This document shows positions 8,827-18,809 of a stretch of DNA of 64,000 nt, piece by piece. This DNA comes from an uncultured Bacteroidales bacterium (GTDB taxonomy: Bacteria; Bacteroidota; Bacteroidia; Bacteroidales; F082). The notes beneath the pieces were generated by a model, which saw only the letters and a program-made list of their open reading frames with translations, had not been told where the DNA came from and did no database searches. The stretch is from contig CAJOIF010000010.1 in the NCBI GenBank assembly GCA_905234765.1, forward strand, positions 1 to 64,000, written 5' to 3'. Position 1 is the first letter of the stretch. Each line of letters opens with the position of its first letter. Both the position numbers and the translations under genes were made by a program.

Positions 8827-10578
8827 TTAGAGTTTGGTCAACTTGACCACTTTGCCCAAACGCACTGGTATGCCATAATGAACAACATAAACACCAGAAG
8901 CCCAACTACTTGCATCTATTTCGACAGAATTCTGGAAGCGCTTCGAAATCATAATATTACCATAAACATCGAAAACGACCACGTCCGTGAAGCCCTCTTT
9001 ATCCGACTTGACGGTGAACTTGCCTTCCGTTGGATTAGGGAATATCCCAGGCTCAATTTCCAGGATTTCCGGTTCAATCGAATTGGGCATCATAGCCGTC
9101 CATGCCGCTTCCCAACCCGTGTCGGTGGTGAGGCAGTCGGAGCGGAACTCCACGCACATCACATTACCCGATGCCTGCACCGTGCCTGGACTTTGCGTGT
9201 TCCAGCGGCCAATCTTCGGGGCATAAACATCGTCGCCATCGTAAATCCACAGGAAATCATAATCGGCCTCCAAGCTGAAACTGCTGAAATCCAATTGAAT
9301 GGTCGATTCTTCTGGGCCACGAATCACCCAAATCTTGCGCTCGTCGTCGCCATAGTTCCGATGGTCGAAGCGACCTTCCTCGCCTTCCAAGACCGTGACA
9401 GGCGTGCCTTCGTTGATGAGCTTGTAATAATAGTTCCAATCCCAATACGGTCCTGGGTCAGTGTGCGTCTGGTCGGGGTAATGCTGATGCCCCCGAATCT
9501 TGATGCAAGCCGTCTCGCCGCCGAGGTCATGAACTCCGAAATTGAGGCATGTGCCGTTGTCCAAGGTGTCGCGATAGAAAGTGCGAAGCCCATTGATGGG
9601 TTCGTAGCGTGAACAAATGCTGCGCACCAAGTTGGCAGAGGAGTGATACATCTCATCGGTGAAGAACTCCCAAACATTGCCGTATGCTTCATGCTCGATG
9701 CCAATGGTGTAGCCGTTGGCCGTGCGGGCGTGCCAGGCCTTGTCCTTTTCGCGCACCATTTGAGTGACTTGTCCATCGGCGGATCGGATGACATAATGCG
9801 CCGAGACCTCTGCGTCGCAGTTTTGGAACCAGCTGATACAGCCTGCGTAAGAGCCTTCTGTATAGTGAATGACGACCGCGCTCACCTCCTTCGTACGCGG
9901 TTCCCAGTTGCATTCCGGTGCGGGGACCCACTCGGCTGGAGGATAGTCAGGGCTGCGCGAAACGCCAAGTTCGGGCGCGGAAAGCATGTCGTAATGCTCG
10001 GCAAACACCGATTTCAAGTCGATGTCGTATTTCGGGAAGCCGAATTGCTCAGCTTTTTTGGCGTCATTCAGGAAAACGCACACAGAATAGAGCATACTTT
10101 TCATGGGATAAACATCTTTCTCCTCCCCCATCGGAAGTTCCGAAAGGCGTTGAATGATTGACAGATAGTCCTTGATTTCGGCGGCCTTGCTTTCCTTCGC
10201 CAAACGCTCAAAAGCCTTGGCATAGGCCAGCACATTCTTATCGGGACTTTCCAAAATCTCCGCTTCCGAAATGCCAGACAATTCTGATACAAAGTGCAGA
10301 TTCTCACGAAAATAACCCTTTCCGTCTTTCACCAGACCCATTAGACCGTAGGCACGCGGCATGGCCTCGGGACCGTCGTGGAAATAGTTGGCATCAGTGA
10401 GGTGATTGCAGTGCGTGTTGGTGACGGAAATGGCTTCGAGCCAGCCTTTTGGGATGTCGGGGCAGGCTTGGTAGGCATTATGAAATACGGAGGTATATTT
10501 CTGGTTTACTGCGTTTTGCGAGGATGCCAGAACGGGCATTGAGAGCAGGAAAAGGAATAATGTGACAAATCGTATCAT
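8827..10578 (-). CDS. T9SS-exported peptidoglycan hydrolase (transglycosylase-like, amidase_2, CUB-like)
   Basis: From the ATG at 10578 the protein has 583 residues and a signal peptide ending near residue 21. Residues about 40-120 resemble a lysozyme/transglycosylase fold, with a glutamate in GWLEAIS and an AYGLMGL segment. Residues about 230-385 form an N-acetylmuramoyl-L-alanine amidase (amidase_2) domain with zinc-ligand candidates in VIHYT (His238) and in THTDPGPYWDW. A CUB-like beta domain (about 400-497) with a YDFLWIYDGDD motif follows. The C-terminus is a type A T9SS sorting domain (FPNPTEGKF through ASGVYVVHY). It may cleave peptidoglycan of self or competitors after export. The domain order is what I see; the activity is inferred. 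Confidence 0.82.
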   Translation of the reverse strand: MIRFVTLFLFLLSMPVLASSQNAVNQKYTSVFHNAYQACPDIPKGWLEAISVTNTHCNHLTDANYFHDGPEAMPRAYGLMGLVKDGKGYFRENLHFVSELSGISEAEILESPDKNVLAYAKAFERLAKESKAAEIKDYLSIIQRLSELPMGEEKDVYPMKSMLYSVCVFLNDAKKAEQFGFPKYDIDLKSVFAEHYDMLSAPELGVSRSPDYPPAEWVPAPECNWEPRTKEVSAVVIHYTEGSYAGCISWFQNCDAEVSAHYVIRSADGQVTQMVREKDKAWHARTANGYTIGIEHEAYGNVWEFFTDEMYHSSANLVRSICSRYEPINGLRTFYRDTLDNGTCLNFGVHDLGGETACIKIRGHQHYPDQTHTDPGPYWDWNYYYKLINEGTPVTVLEGEEGRFDHRNYGDDERKIWVIRGPEESTIQLDFSSFSLEADYDFLWIYDGDDVYAPKIGRWNTQSPGTVQASGNVMCVEFRSDCLTTDTGWEAAWTAMMPNSIEPEILEIEPGIFPNPTEGKFTVKSDKEGFTDVVVFDVYGNIMISKRFQNSVEIDASSWASGVYVVHYGIPVRLGKVVKLTKL

Positions 10579-10677
10579 GTCAAAAATCATTCTCATACAA
10601 CGCAATAATTAGCAATTATTCAAATTATAAAGCTCCTCATGCATAAATCATGATGTGCAGATGCAACTAGCAAAATA

Positions 10678-13239
10678 CTATTTTACAGCAGGAAAAACCA
10701 GGCGTATCGAGCAACCACTAGACCGGTTATCATCATAACTGGTTATAAGATCGAAATCACTAAAGAACACAGCATATGCGTTATGAATGCTGTAATAAGA
10801 GGCAGACCAATAATCTCCATAACCACGCGTCATGTTAAGATAATGCCCAGAGCGCCAACCTGCCGCAGGCAAAAAAACCGCCCCTTCATCCTCCAAGATA
10901 TTCCATTGCGACATACCGATTACATTACTATCATAACTAGCATCATTTTGATTAGTGTTATTCAGCGTATAAATGGCCACATTCCAATCATCTGGCAACA
11001 AAATGATGCCTTTGATGCCGTTCACTTGTGCCTTGGCATAGCGAATCCCTGAAGAGGTGTTTCGACCTTGGAAAACATAATCCCATTCCTCCTGTGTCAA
11101 CGTACGCCATAAATGATTTTGATCTCCTCCGTTGCTAATGGCATTGTAATAGCCCCAATCGGACTGGGCATAATCACCAGTTAGATTATTCTCGCCAAAA
11201 GGTCCATACAATTTGTTATCGTTGTAACCGTTGCTGATGTCCCAAGGACGGAAATAGGTATTGCCACAATTCCATCCGCTCGTACCCCAACCGAAAAGGT
11301 CAATCCAACCACTATAAGTAGAAGAAATGTTTGCGTTATCTTCTCCCAAATAATCCCATTGGTTCTCAGCAAATCGCCACATATTGGCTGAAGCTTGGAA
11401 TTGCAAATTGCCTCGCGAGAAATACACTTGATTACCATTGGCATTGATGGTGAACATGCCATTAATAACACCCACGGGAACACCTCCTCCACCACCTGAA
11501 AGTGTAGAAAATGACAACTCTTCACCATAAATAATATGGTCAAGGTCGGTGATGGCATATGCTTTTACATAATAAATTGTATTCGGCGTTAGTCCATCGA
11601 GATTATAGGCAAAGGAACCGCTGCCCGAACCAACAGGTATCCTGTTACTCCCAAAGTTTCCAATGCCTTGATTTGGCTCCATGCCATAACAAAAACCACG
11701 TTCTGTTACAGTCTGCGAAGTCCCTCCTGTCACTCCACCACGCAACGCTGCCGAAACCATCGTAATACTTTCTGGCTGAAAGGTAAATACTTGAGGATCC
11801 TCTTCTTCCGTTAATGTATTGAAACTCAATTCATCACCATAACACACTTCTCCAGAAGTCATTTTTGCATATGCCCTCACATAGTATTGCATATCGGAAT
11901 ACAAACTCGTAGCCTCACAAGCAAAGTCCTCTGTATTAGGCCCTTCATACACAATAGCATCACCACCAACATTACCATAAAACTGACCTGGACCAGTTCC
12001 ATAGCAGAAACCTCGTTCCACAATTTCTTGACAACCTTCTTCACTAATAACGGTTCCCCTAAACAGAGCGCTGGTGGCAGTGATATTTTCAACCTCTTTG
12101 GTAATGACTTGAGGCAATGGAGCAACTGGAGGTGTTTCGTACCACATTATGTCATGAACACTTTCCATTAAAAAGCATGTCTTAATAGTATTACCTTCAT
12201 AATCGAATTCCGTGCAATTCCCATCCTCGCTATAATAAATAATGTCGTATGCTTCACCCACACTTCTGCCATAAAACAAGTTTGACACAATCCAATTGGA
12301 AGTGGCATAAACTATTCTCGATATAACATCATTACTAAATCCAAAATAAGTGGCAGCATGTCGAGCAAGGAAAGCATCCTTCATCAATGCATTTTCTTCT
12401 GGGAACCCCTTACATGCTCCCATGAAGACTATCGCATTGTCAAATTGGTACTGAAAACTTTTAATATACTTGCTGGTAACTCCAAAGAATCTTCCTCTAT
12501 GTTTAAATCCAAGCAAACCTGTCTTAATAACTAAACGAGCTTCCCTAAACAAATCGTTATCAAGACCATCACGATACAATGCCCGCTTTTTACGAGTGAC
12601 TCTTTCGCCTGTGGAAAAAACATCTGAATCGGCATGTGTTATAAATTGGATATATCCATATTGGAACATCGCATTTAGTGTGTCAATTGTACAATCCTCT
12701 TCTTTCGGATGAGCATACTCAAAACCTCCCTCCTCAAATCGCTTTTGGATGGAATCTCCAACATTATATCTCGAAGAAAGATATGGGAAAGCATCGTAGA
12801 TGAAGCCTTTCTGACTACCTACTGCATTCCCATGCTGTAATTTAAAGCTATGTGGTGTTAGAGAGTGTTTGTTAAAATTATAATTGAAATCATTCTCAAT
12901 AGTCTGGTCATACACCATAACTGAGCCCTTAGTGCCGTCCACATATACATATTCCACTCGGTCATTGAATGCAACCGCTGATGCGACACCCTCTTGCCCT
13001 TTAATCCATTCGGCTAATGCGGCCATAGCTTCTGGAGTCGTCTTGTCGTTCAATAAGTCAAGTTGAGACTGAATGTTATCGTCAATGTATTCGCCGGCAT
13101 CGCATGCCAACTCAAAGCTTTCGTCGCTTTCTTGGTTTGTTTTCTCTTTCTTGCATTGCGCAAACCCAAGCAGGAGCAACAGTCCTGCAATAATAGCAAC
13201 GGTCCTTCTCATGTTTTTTAAGGATAAACTTCTTTTCAT
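10678..13239 (-). CDS. Large lipoprotein with caspase-like region, two Fn3-like domains and FISUMP-like C-terminus
   Basis: From the ATG at 13239 (853 residues) there is a lipoprotein signal with Cys29; the ATG at 13212 is an equally good start with Cys20. Residues about 140-340 have features of clan CD cysteine peptidases: a hydrophobic strand leading to His202 (FITHAD) and a second leading to Cys276 (VFMGACKG). Two repeats follow with ERGFCYG and YYVxAYA motifs, like the Fn3-type repeats of Bacteroidota surface proteins. The last 260 residues form a FISUMP-like domain (FSRGNLQFQ through GCSIRLVF) found in Bacteroidetes and Fibrobacter proteins. Base use is more AT-rich than in the neighbours. 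Protease activity is unproven; the usual His-Gly is His-Ala here. Confidence 0.72.
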   Translation of the reverse strand: MKRSLSLKNMRRTVAIIAGLLLLLGFAQCKKEKTNQESDESFELACDAGEYIDDNIQSQLDLLNDKTTPEAMAALAEWIKGQEGVASAVAFNDRVEYVYVDGTKGSVMVYDQTIENDFNYNFNKHSLTPHSFKLQHGNAVGSQKGFIYDAFPYLSSRYNVGDSIQKRFEEGGFEYAHPKEEDCTIDTLNAMFQYGYIQFITHADSDVFSTGERVTRKKRALYRDGLDNDLFREARLVIKTGLLGFKHRGRFFGVTSKYIKSFQYQFDNAIVFMGACKGFPEENALMKDAFLARHAATYFGFSNDVISRIVYATSNWIVSNLFYGRSVGEAYDIIYYSEDGNCTEFDYEGNTIKTCFLMESVHDIMWYETPPVAPLPQVITKEVENITATSALFRGTVISEEGCQEIVERGFCYGTGPGQFYGNVGGDAIVYEGPNTEDFACEATSLYSDMQYYVRAYAKMTSGEVCYGDELSFNTLTEEEDPQVFTFQPESITMVSAALRGGVTGGTSQTVTERGFCYGMEPNQGIGNFGSNRIPVGSGSGSFAYNLDGLTPNTIYYVKAYAITDLDHIIYGEELSFSTLSGGGGGVPVGVINGMFTINANGNQVYFSRGNLQFQASANMWRFAENQWDYLGEDNANISSTYSGWIDLFGWGTSGWNCGNTYFRPWDISNGYNDNKLYGPFGENNLTGDYAQSDWGYYNAISNGGDQNHLWRTLTQEEWDYVFQGRNTSSGIRYAKAQVNGIKGIILLPDDWNVAIYTLNNTNQNDASYDSNVIGMSQWNILEDEGAVFLPAAGWRSGHYLNMTRGYGDYWSASYYSIHNAYAVFFSDFDLITSYDDNRSSGCSIRLVFPAVK

Positions 13240-13281
13240 ATTTCGTAAAATTTTGAGATTATCAAATCGATATAGTGGCAA

Positions 13282-13289
13282 CAAAAATA
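13282..13289 (-). promoter_or_regulatory. -7 promoter element
   Basis: TATTTTTG on the minus strand, 42 nt upstream of the ATG at 13239, in the divergent gap shared with the urocanate hydratase gene. Confidence 0.55.
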
Positions 13290-13341
13290 GGGAAAAACAT
13301 CACAGCACAAACGAAAATGTGAAAAATGACAAATTTTTCCC

Positions 13342-13349
13342 TAAATTTG
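13342..13349 (+). promoter_or_regulatory. -7 promoter element for hutU
   Basis: TAAATTTG followed by CAGCC matches the TAnnTTTG consensus and its usual downstream context; the hutU ATG is 37 nt further on. Confidence 0.6.
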
Positions 13350-13386
13350 CAGCCAAATTAAGCAAACAAACAAATCAAATAATAAA

Positions 13387-15367
13387 ATGAACATACTCAA
13401 CGATTTTCAGAAAGAGATTCTTGCCGGCATTCCCGATGAACTGCCGGAAGTGAAACCTTACGACACTACCATCAACCATGCGCCCAAGCGCAAGGACATC
13501 TTGACGAAGGCCGAGAAGAAATTAGCCATCCGCAACGCTTTGCGTTATTTCCCCGCCAAGTTCCACGCCACTTTGGCCCCCGAATTTGCCGAGGAGCTGG
13601 AGAAATACGGCCGCATCTACATGTACCGTTTCCGTCCGTCCTACAAGATGTACGCCCGCCCGATTGAGGAATATCCCGCCAAATGCAAGCAGGCCGCGGC
13701 CATCATGCTGATGATCCAGAACAACCTCGACCCATGAACTCATCATCTACGGTGGCAACGGTGCCATCTTCCAGAACTGGGCACAGTACCGCCTCGTGAT
13801 GCAATACCTCGCCAACATGGACGAAGACCAAACCCTAGCCATGTACAGCGGTCACCCGATGGGACTGTTCCCCTCGCATAAGGACGCCCCGCGTGTGGTG
13901 GTCACCAACGGCATGATGATCCCGAACTACAGCAAACCCGACGACTGGGAGCGTTACAACGCCCTCGGCGTGACGCAATACGGCCAGATGACCGCCGGCT
14001 CCTATATGTATATCGGCCCCCAAGGCATCGTCCACGGCACCACCATCACCGTGCTCAACGCGGCCCGCAAACAAGGCGGCGGCACGGCTGGCAAGCTGTT
14101 CATCACCGCTGGTTTGGGCGGTATGAGCGGCGCCCAACCCAAGGCTGGAAACATCGCCGGCGTGGTGAGCATCACCGCAGAAATCAACCCTGCCGCTACA
14201 CAAAAGCGCTATCAGCAAGGCTGGGTCGACGAAGTGCATGACAACATCGAGGAATTGTTTGAGCACGTCAACGCCAGCCTCGCCAAGAAGGAAGCCCGCA
14301 GCTATGCCTACCAAGGCAATGTGGTGGATCTCTGGGAGTATGCCGCCGAACATGACATCCATGTTGACCTCGGCTCCGACCAGACCTCGCTCCACAATCC
14401 GTGGGCAGGTGGTTACTATCCTGTCGGGCAATCGTTTGAGGAATCCAAGACCATGATGGCCGAGAACCCTGAACTATTCAAGGAGAAGGTGCAGGCCTCG
14501 TTGCGCCGCCATGTGGCCGCTGTCAACAAACTTACGGCTAAAGGAATGTATTTCTTCGACTATGGCAACGCCTTCCTGCTGCAGAGCAGCCGCGCTGGCG
14601 CCGACATTATGAAAGAAGACGGCACCTTCCGTTATCCTTCTTACGTGCAGGACATCATGGGCCCGATGTGCTTCGACTATGGTTTCGGTCCCTTCCGCTG
14701 GGTGTGCGCTTCTGGCAAGCCTGAAGACCTCGCTGTCACCGACGACATCGCCTGCGAAGTGCTTGAGAACATTGCCCGCACCGCTCCCGCTGAAATCCAG
14801 CAGCAGATGCGCGACAACATCCAATGGATCCGTGGCGCGCAAGAGAATCACCTCGTGGTGGGTTCTCAGGCTCGTATCCTCTATGCCGACTGCGAAGGCC
14901 GCACCAAGATCGCTGCCGAGTTCAACAAAGCCATCGCCGACGGCCGCTTGAGCGGTCCCGTCGTCCTTGGTCGCGACCACCACGACGTTTCTGGCACCGA
15001 CAGCCCGTTCCGCGAAACCTCTAATATCTACGACGGCTCGTCGTTCACTGCTGATATGGCTGTGCAGAATGTCATCGGCGACGGTTTCCGTGGTGCCACC
15101 TGGGTGAGCATCCACAACGGCGGCGGTGTAGGCTGGGGCGAAGTCATCAACGGCGGCTTCGGAATGGTCCTTGACGGTTCCGCTGATGCCGACCGCAGGC
15201 TTCACTGCATGTTGCACTGGGACGTCAACAACGGCATCGCCCGCCGCAACTGGGCCCGCAACGAAGGCGCCACCTTCGCCATCAAACGCGCGATGGAGGC
15301 CGAACCCAAGCTGAAGGTCACGCTGCCGAATTTGGTGAAGGATGAAATCCTGGAAGGCTTGTTCTAA
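13387..15367 (+). pseudogene. hutU: Urocanate hydratase, broken by a frameshifting deletion
   Basis: Urocanase converts urocanate to imidazolonepropionate in histidine breakdown. The first 116 codons encode a normal N-terminus ending in MIQNNLDP and stop at 13735-13737. The rest continues in another frame from the CAT at 13733 with HELIIYGGNGA and runs to 15367, including YGQMTAGSYMYIGPQGIVHGT and the NAD-binding region. In intact homologues seven residues lie between the Asp of NNLDP and the residue matching this His; here a single base is left, so about 20 nt seem to be missing. Everything else is well conserved, so the lesion is recent or an assembly artefact. No other hut genes lie nearby. 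Confidence 0.85.
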
Positions 15368-15387
15368 TTGAACGGCTTGAAAGACTT

Positions 15388-16848
15388 GTGAAAAGAGTAA
15401 TCATCATCGGGGCTGGGATTTCCGGCTTGACTTCGGCGATTTATGCGCGCCGGTCAGGTTTTGAAGTTGTAGTGCTGGAAAAGGCAGGAAATCCAGGAGG
15501 TGTTTGTACCAGCTGGCACCGCAAGGGTTACACTTTTGAAGGCGGTGTACACTGGCTCATTGGAACCAAGGAGGACCTGCCGCTCTATGCGATATGGAAA
15601 GAAACGGGTGCCCTGCAAGAGAATAACCCTGTCTATTATAAAGACCCTATTTACACCTTGATGGACGATGCTGGTCAGATGCACCTGCAAAGGGATCTGA
15701 AAGGATTGGAAACAAGCTGCTTACGTGACAGGCTGGCGCTGGCTTCGTTACGCTTTCATGTTGCTTGTTTCCGTTATTTCCACTCGCCCATCACAGATAT
15801 GCGCGGACTCAAATCACGATATCCTAGAGGATTCCATCCCATGGAATTCGTGCGTATGCTGCCCGCCGCCATCCTAACGCCTTTCTTGATGATGGAAAGT
15901 GCAGCGGGCTATGCCCGACGATTCAAGAGTCCCCGCATTCGCACCTTACTTGGGGCGGTAGTAGACCCGGGCATCAATGCGCTCTCCCTCATCTATACCT
16001 TAAGCACATTCAGTGCAGGAGACAGCGGATACCCTGAGGGCGGTTCCCTTCGGATAGCGCAGAACATGGAGAATTGCCTTACGTCCCTCGGCGGAGAAAT
16101 CCGCTACCATACGCCAGCCCTGTCTTTGGCAAGGGAGAACGGCTTTGCGTGCGTAAAGACGGCTTCCGAAACGCTTCAAGCCGATGCTGTGATCATCTCC
16201 ATGGATGCCCGAAAAGCCATCGACAAACTCTTTGGCGAGCCTTTGCAGAAACGCTGGGCACGGCGCATGCGCAAGCATCTGCTAACCAAACAATGCATGT
16301 TCATCGGGCTAGGGATCAAGGCCGATTTGAGTGCCTATCCCCGTTCCATGCAACTAGTGCTACAGCGTCCTTTCACCGTGGCGGAAATCACCTATAAGAC
16401 ATTGGTTGTCAACAACTACGCAAAAGATACCGAATATGCGCCACCAGGCTGCACCGTTCTCACCTGTCTCCTTCTTGGAGACAGCTACGACTACTGGGCA
16501 GCGGCCAAAGTTGACGGCAGCTATGAGGCTAAGAAGCAGGAAACGATAGCCCTTCTGACCGATCGCCTTGCCGACAGGATACCTGAAGTCAAGACCTCTT
16601 TGGACGTGACCGACATGGCGACACCCCTCACCTACGAACGCTACTGCGACACTTTCCAGGGAAGCTACATGAGCTGTTGGAAAGCACTCAAGCGTGTCCC
16701 ACACGCCCCCGTTCGTTTTGTTCCCGGCATTTATTTCACGGGACAGCGGGTGAGTCTTTCTGGGGGCCTGCCTCCTGCAGCGGAGACTGGACACCGAACC
16801 GCCCAAACCTTGTGCAAGGATTTCGGAGTAGAATTCGTGAGCCATTAG
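15388..16848 (+). CDS. CrtI/phytoene desaturase-like FAD-dependent oxidoreductase
   Basis: This is a 486-residue flavoprotein of the phytoene desaturase/carotenoid isomerase-like family. It has the Rossmann motif GAGISG at residues 8-13 and the acidic end of the second strand at VVVLEKAGNPGG. A C-terminal motif resembles the family's FAD-binding end (GIYFTGQRVSLSGGLPPA). The start is a GTG at 15388, 20 nt after the hutU stop. Substrate is not evident: no carotenoid genes lie nearby, and gut Bacteroidales carry such proteins without making carotenoids. Functions in retinol- or polyene-type saturation remain possible. Confidence 0.75.
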   Translation: MKRVIIIGAGISGLTSAIYARRSGFEVVVLEKAGNPGGVCTSWHRKGYTFEGGVHWLIGTKEDLPLYAIWKETGALQENNPVYYKDPIYTLMDDAGQMHLQRDLKGLETSCLRDRLALASLRFHVACFRYFHSPITDMRGLKSRYPRGFHPMEFVRMLPAAILTPFLMMESAAGYARRFKSPRIRTLLGAVVDPGINALSLIYTLSTFSAGDSGYPEGGSLRIAQNMENCLTSLGGEIRYHTPALSLARENGFACVKTASETLQADAVIISMDARKAIDKLFGEPLQKRWARRMRKHLLTKQCMFIGLGIKADLSAYPRSMQLVLQRPFTVAEITYKTLVVNNYAKDTEYAPPGCTVLTCLLLGDSYDYWAAAKVDGSYEAKKQETIALLTDRLADRIPEVKTSLDVTDMATPLTYERYCDTFQGSYMSCWKALKRVPHAPVRFVPGIYFTGQRVSLSGGLPPAAETGHRTAQTLCKDFGVEFVSH

Positions 16849-16909
16849 CCTTGGTTGCGGATACAATCAAAACAAGACGATTTTTAGACTTTATTCGCGA
16901 GAAAAGTTG

Positions 16910-16917
16910 TACCTTTG
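16910..16917 (+). promoter_or_regulatory. -7 promoter element
   Basis: TACCTTTG followed by CAGCC, 37 nt upstream of the ATG at 16955; a good match to the phylum consensus. Confidence 0.65.
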
Positions 16918-16954
16918 CAGCCTCAATCAAAATCGCATAAAACACACAATTATA

Positions 16955-18721
16955 ATGAAAAAAGAAGTCAAATTCAGCCTGGTTTACCGCGATATGTGGC
17001 AGTCGTCAGGCAAATATGTGCCACGCAAGGACCAACTGGAGCAAATCGCCCCCTTGATTATCGACATGGGTTGCTTTGACCGAGTGGAAACTAACGGAGG
17101 CGCCGCAGAGCAGGTCAACCTGCTCTACGGCGAGAACCCGAACCCATCGGTCCGTGCTTTCACCGCAGCACTACATAAAGGTGGCATCGAGTGCCACATG
17201 CTCGACCGCGCCCTTAATGCCTTGAGAATGAATCCCGTGCCCGCCGATGTGCGCCAATTGATGTATAAGGTGAAGAAAGCACAAGGTGTCGACATCACCC
17301 GTATTTTCTGCGGTCTTAACGACGTGCGCAACATCATCCCGTCCATTAAGTGGGCCAACGAAGCAGGCATGATCTCGCAAGCCGCTATGAGTATCACCTA
17401 CTCACAAGTGCACACCGCCGAGTATTACATGCACATCGCCGACCAGCTCATCGAGGCGGGTGCCAAGGAGATTGCCCTGAAGGATATGGCCGGCGTAGGT
17501 CGTCCCGTCAGCTTGGGCCGTATCGTTGAGCATATCAAGAAACAACACCCAAACATCAAGGTGCAGTACCACGGCCACACCACGCCTGGCCTCTCGATGG
17601 CTTCGATGCTCGAAGTCTGCAAGGCTGGCTGCGACTATGTCGACGTGGCCATGGAGCCGCTGTCGTGGGGTACCGTCCATCCCGACGTGATCAGCGTGCA
17701 GGCCATGCTGAAAGACGCCGGTTTCCTCGTCAAGGACATCGACATGAAGACCTATATGGCTGCCCGCAGCATGACCCAGAGCTTCATGGACGACTTCCTC
17801 GGCTACTGGATCGACCCGCGCAACCGTTACATCAATTCGTTGTTATTGGGCTGCGGTCTGCCTGGTGGCATGATGGGCTCGCTCATGGCCGACCTCAAGC
17901 CGGTACATGCCGCCATCAACATGAACCGCAAGAAAGACGGTCTGCCGGAACTCAGCGAAGACGAGATGCTCGTCGAACTGTTCCAAGAGGTGCAGGATAT
18001 CTGGCCAAAACTCGGCAACCCGCCTTTGGTCACCCCGTTCAGCCAGTACACCAAGAACATCGCTTTGATGAACCTCTTCGCATTGAGTAAGGGCGAGCCT
18101 CGTTACGAAACCAGCATCGACCCTGCCGCTTGGGACATGATCCTCGGCAAGGCTGGCAAATTGCCCGGCACCTTGGCTCCCGAAATCGTGGAACTGGCCA
18201 AGAAGAAAGGTCTTGAATTCTTCACCGGCAACCCGCAGGACAACTACCCCAACGCTTTGCCACACTTCATTGAAGAGATGAAGAAAGAAGGTTGGGACCG
18301 TGGTCAGGACGACGAGGAACTGTTCGAGTTCGCCATGCACGAGAAGCAATATCGCGAGTACAAGTCGGGCGAGGCCAAGCGTCGTTTCAACCAAGAGTTG
18401 GAAGCCAAGATGAAAGCCAAGTTCGAAAAGGCTGGCGGCGAGGCCAAGATTCCGGACTTGCGCGCCTTGCGTCACCCGAACGCCGAACCTGTCATCGCTC
18501 CTGTGAGCGGCATCGTGATGTGGGAAGTCGACTTCGACGACAAGAGCATTGCGCCTGCCCCTGGCAAGGTCTACAAGGAAGGCGACCTGCTCTGTGCCAT
18601 CAACAGCGAGCATGGCATGGAACCCGTCTACGCCCTCTGGTCTGGTAAAATCGTGGAAGCCACTGCTGACCAAGGTAAGCGCGTCGCCAAGGGTGAGACG
18701 ATTGCATTCATTGAGAAATAG
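16955..18721 (+). CDS. Divergent pyruvate carboxylase subunit B / oxaloacetate decarboxylase alpha-like protein without biotin lysine
   Basis: The ATG at 16955 gives 588 residues. The N-terminal two thirds form a carboxyltransferase-type TIM barrel with the expected metal ligands: Asp13 in YRDMWQS, Lys176 in LKDMAG and His206/His208 in YHGHTT. Segments usually invariant in pyruvate and oxaloacetate carboxyltransferases differ, for example NGGAAEQV in place of WGGATFD-type residues. The last 80 residues look like a biotinyl/lipoyl domain (PVIAPVSGIVMWE to KRVAKGETIAFIEK). At the turn where AMKM is expected the sequence reads SEHGME, so the acceptor lysine is replaced by His553. It has its own promoter and no partner carboxylase genes nearby. 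It is either a carboxyltransferase served by another carrier or a repurposed enzyme. Confidence 0.8.
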   Translation: MKKEVKFSLVYRDMWQSSGKYVPRKDQLEQIAPLIIDMGCFDRVETNGGAAEQVNLLYGENPNPSVRAFTAALHKGGIECHMLDRALNALRMNPVPADVRQLMYKVKKAQGVDITRIFCGLNDVRNIIPSIKWANEAGMISQAAMSITYSQVHTAEYYMHIADQLIEAGAKEIALKDMAGVGRPVSLGRIVEHIKKQHPNIKVQYHGHTTPGLSMASMLEVCKAGCDYVDVAMEPLSWGTVHPDVISVQAMLKDAGFLVKDIDMKTYMAARSMTQSFMDDFLGYWIDPRNRYINSLLLGCGLPGGMMGSLMADLKPVHAAINMNRKKDGLPELSEDEMLVELFQEVQDIWPKLGNPPLVTPFSQYTKNIALMNLFALSKGEPRYETSIDPAAWDMILGKAGKLPGTLAPEIVELAKKKGLEFFTGNPQDNYPNALPHFIEEMKKEGWDRGQDDEELFEFAMHEKQYREYKSGEAKRRFNQELEAKMKAKFEKAGGEAKIPDLRALRHPNAEPVIAPVSGIVMWEVDFDDKSIAPAPGKVYKEGDLLCAINSEHGMEPVYALWSGKIVEATADQGKRVAKGETIAFIEK

Positions 18722-18809
18722 TTTTGGCATAAAAATTGCCAACCCCCATCCGGTTCTTAAACAGAAACAAATTCAATCAACAAATTATTAACCTAAATCA
18801 TCAACAAAA

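Noticed and set aside
13720..13745. Programmed ribosomal frameshifting in hutU.
   Set aside because: About 20 bases appear to be missing rather than one slipped base, and there is no slippery heptamer or downstream structure.
18722..18745. A terminator after the carboxylase-like gene (TTGGCA/TGCCAA).
   Set aside because: The stem is only six base pairs and no T run follows, so it was left out of the features.
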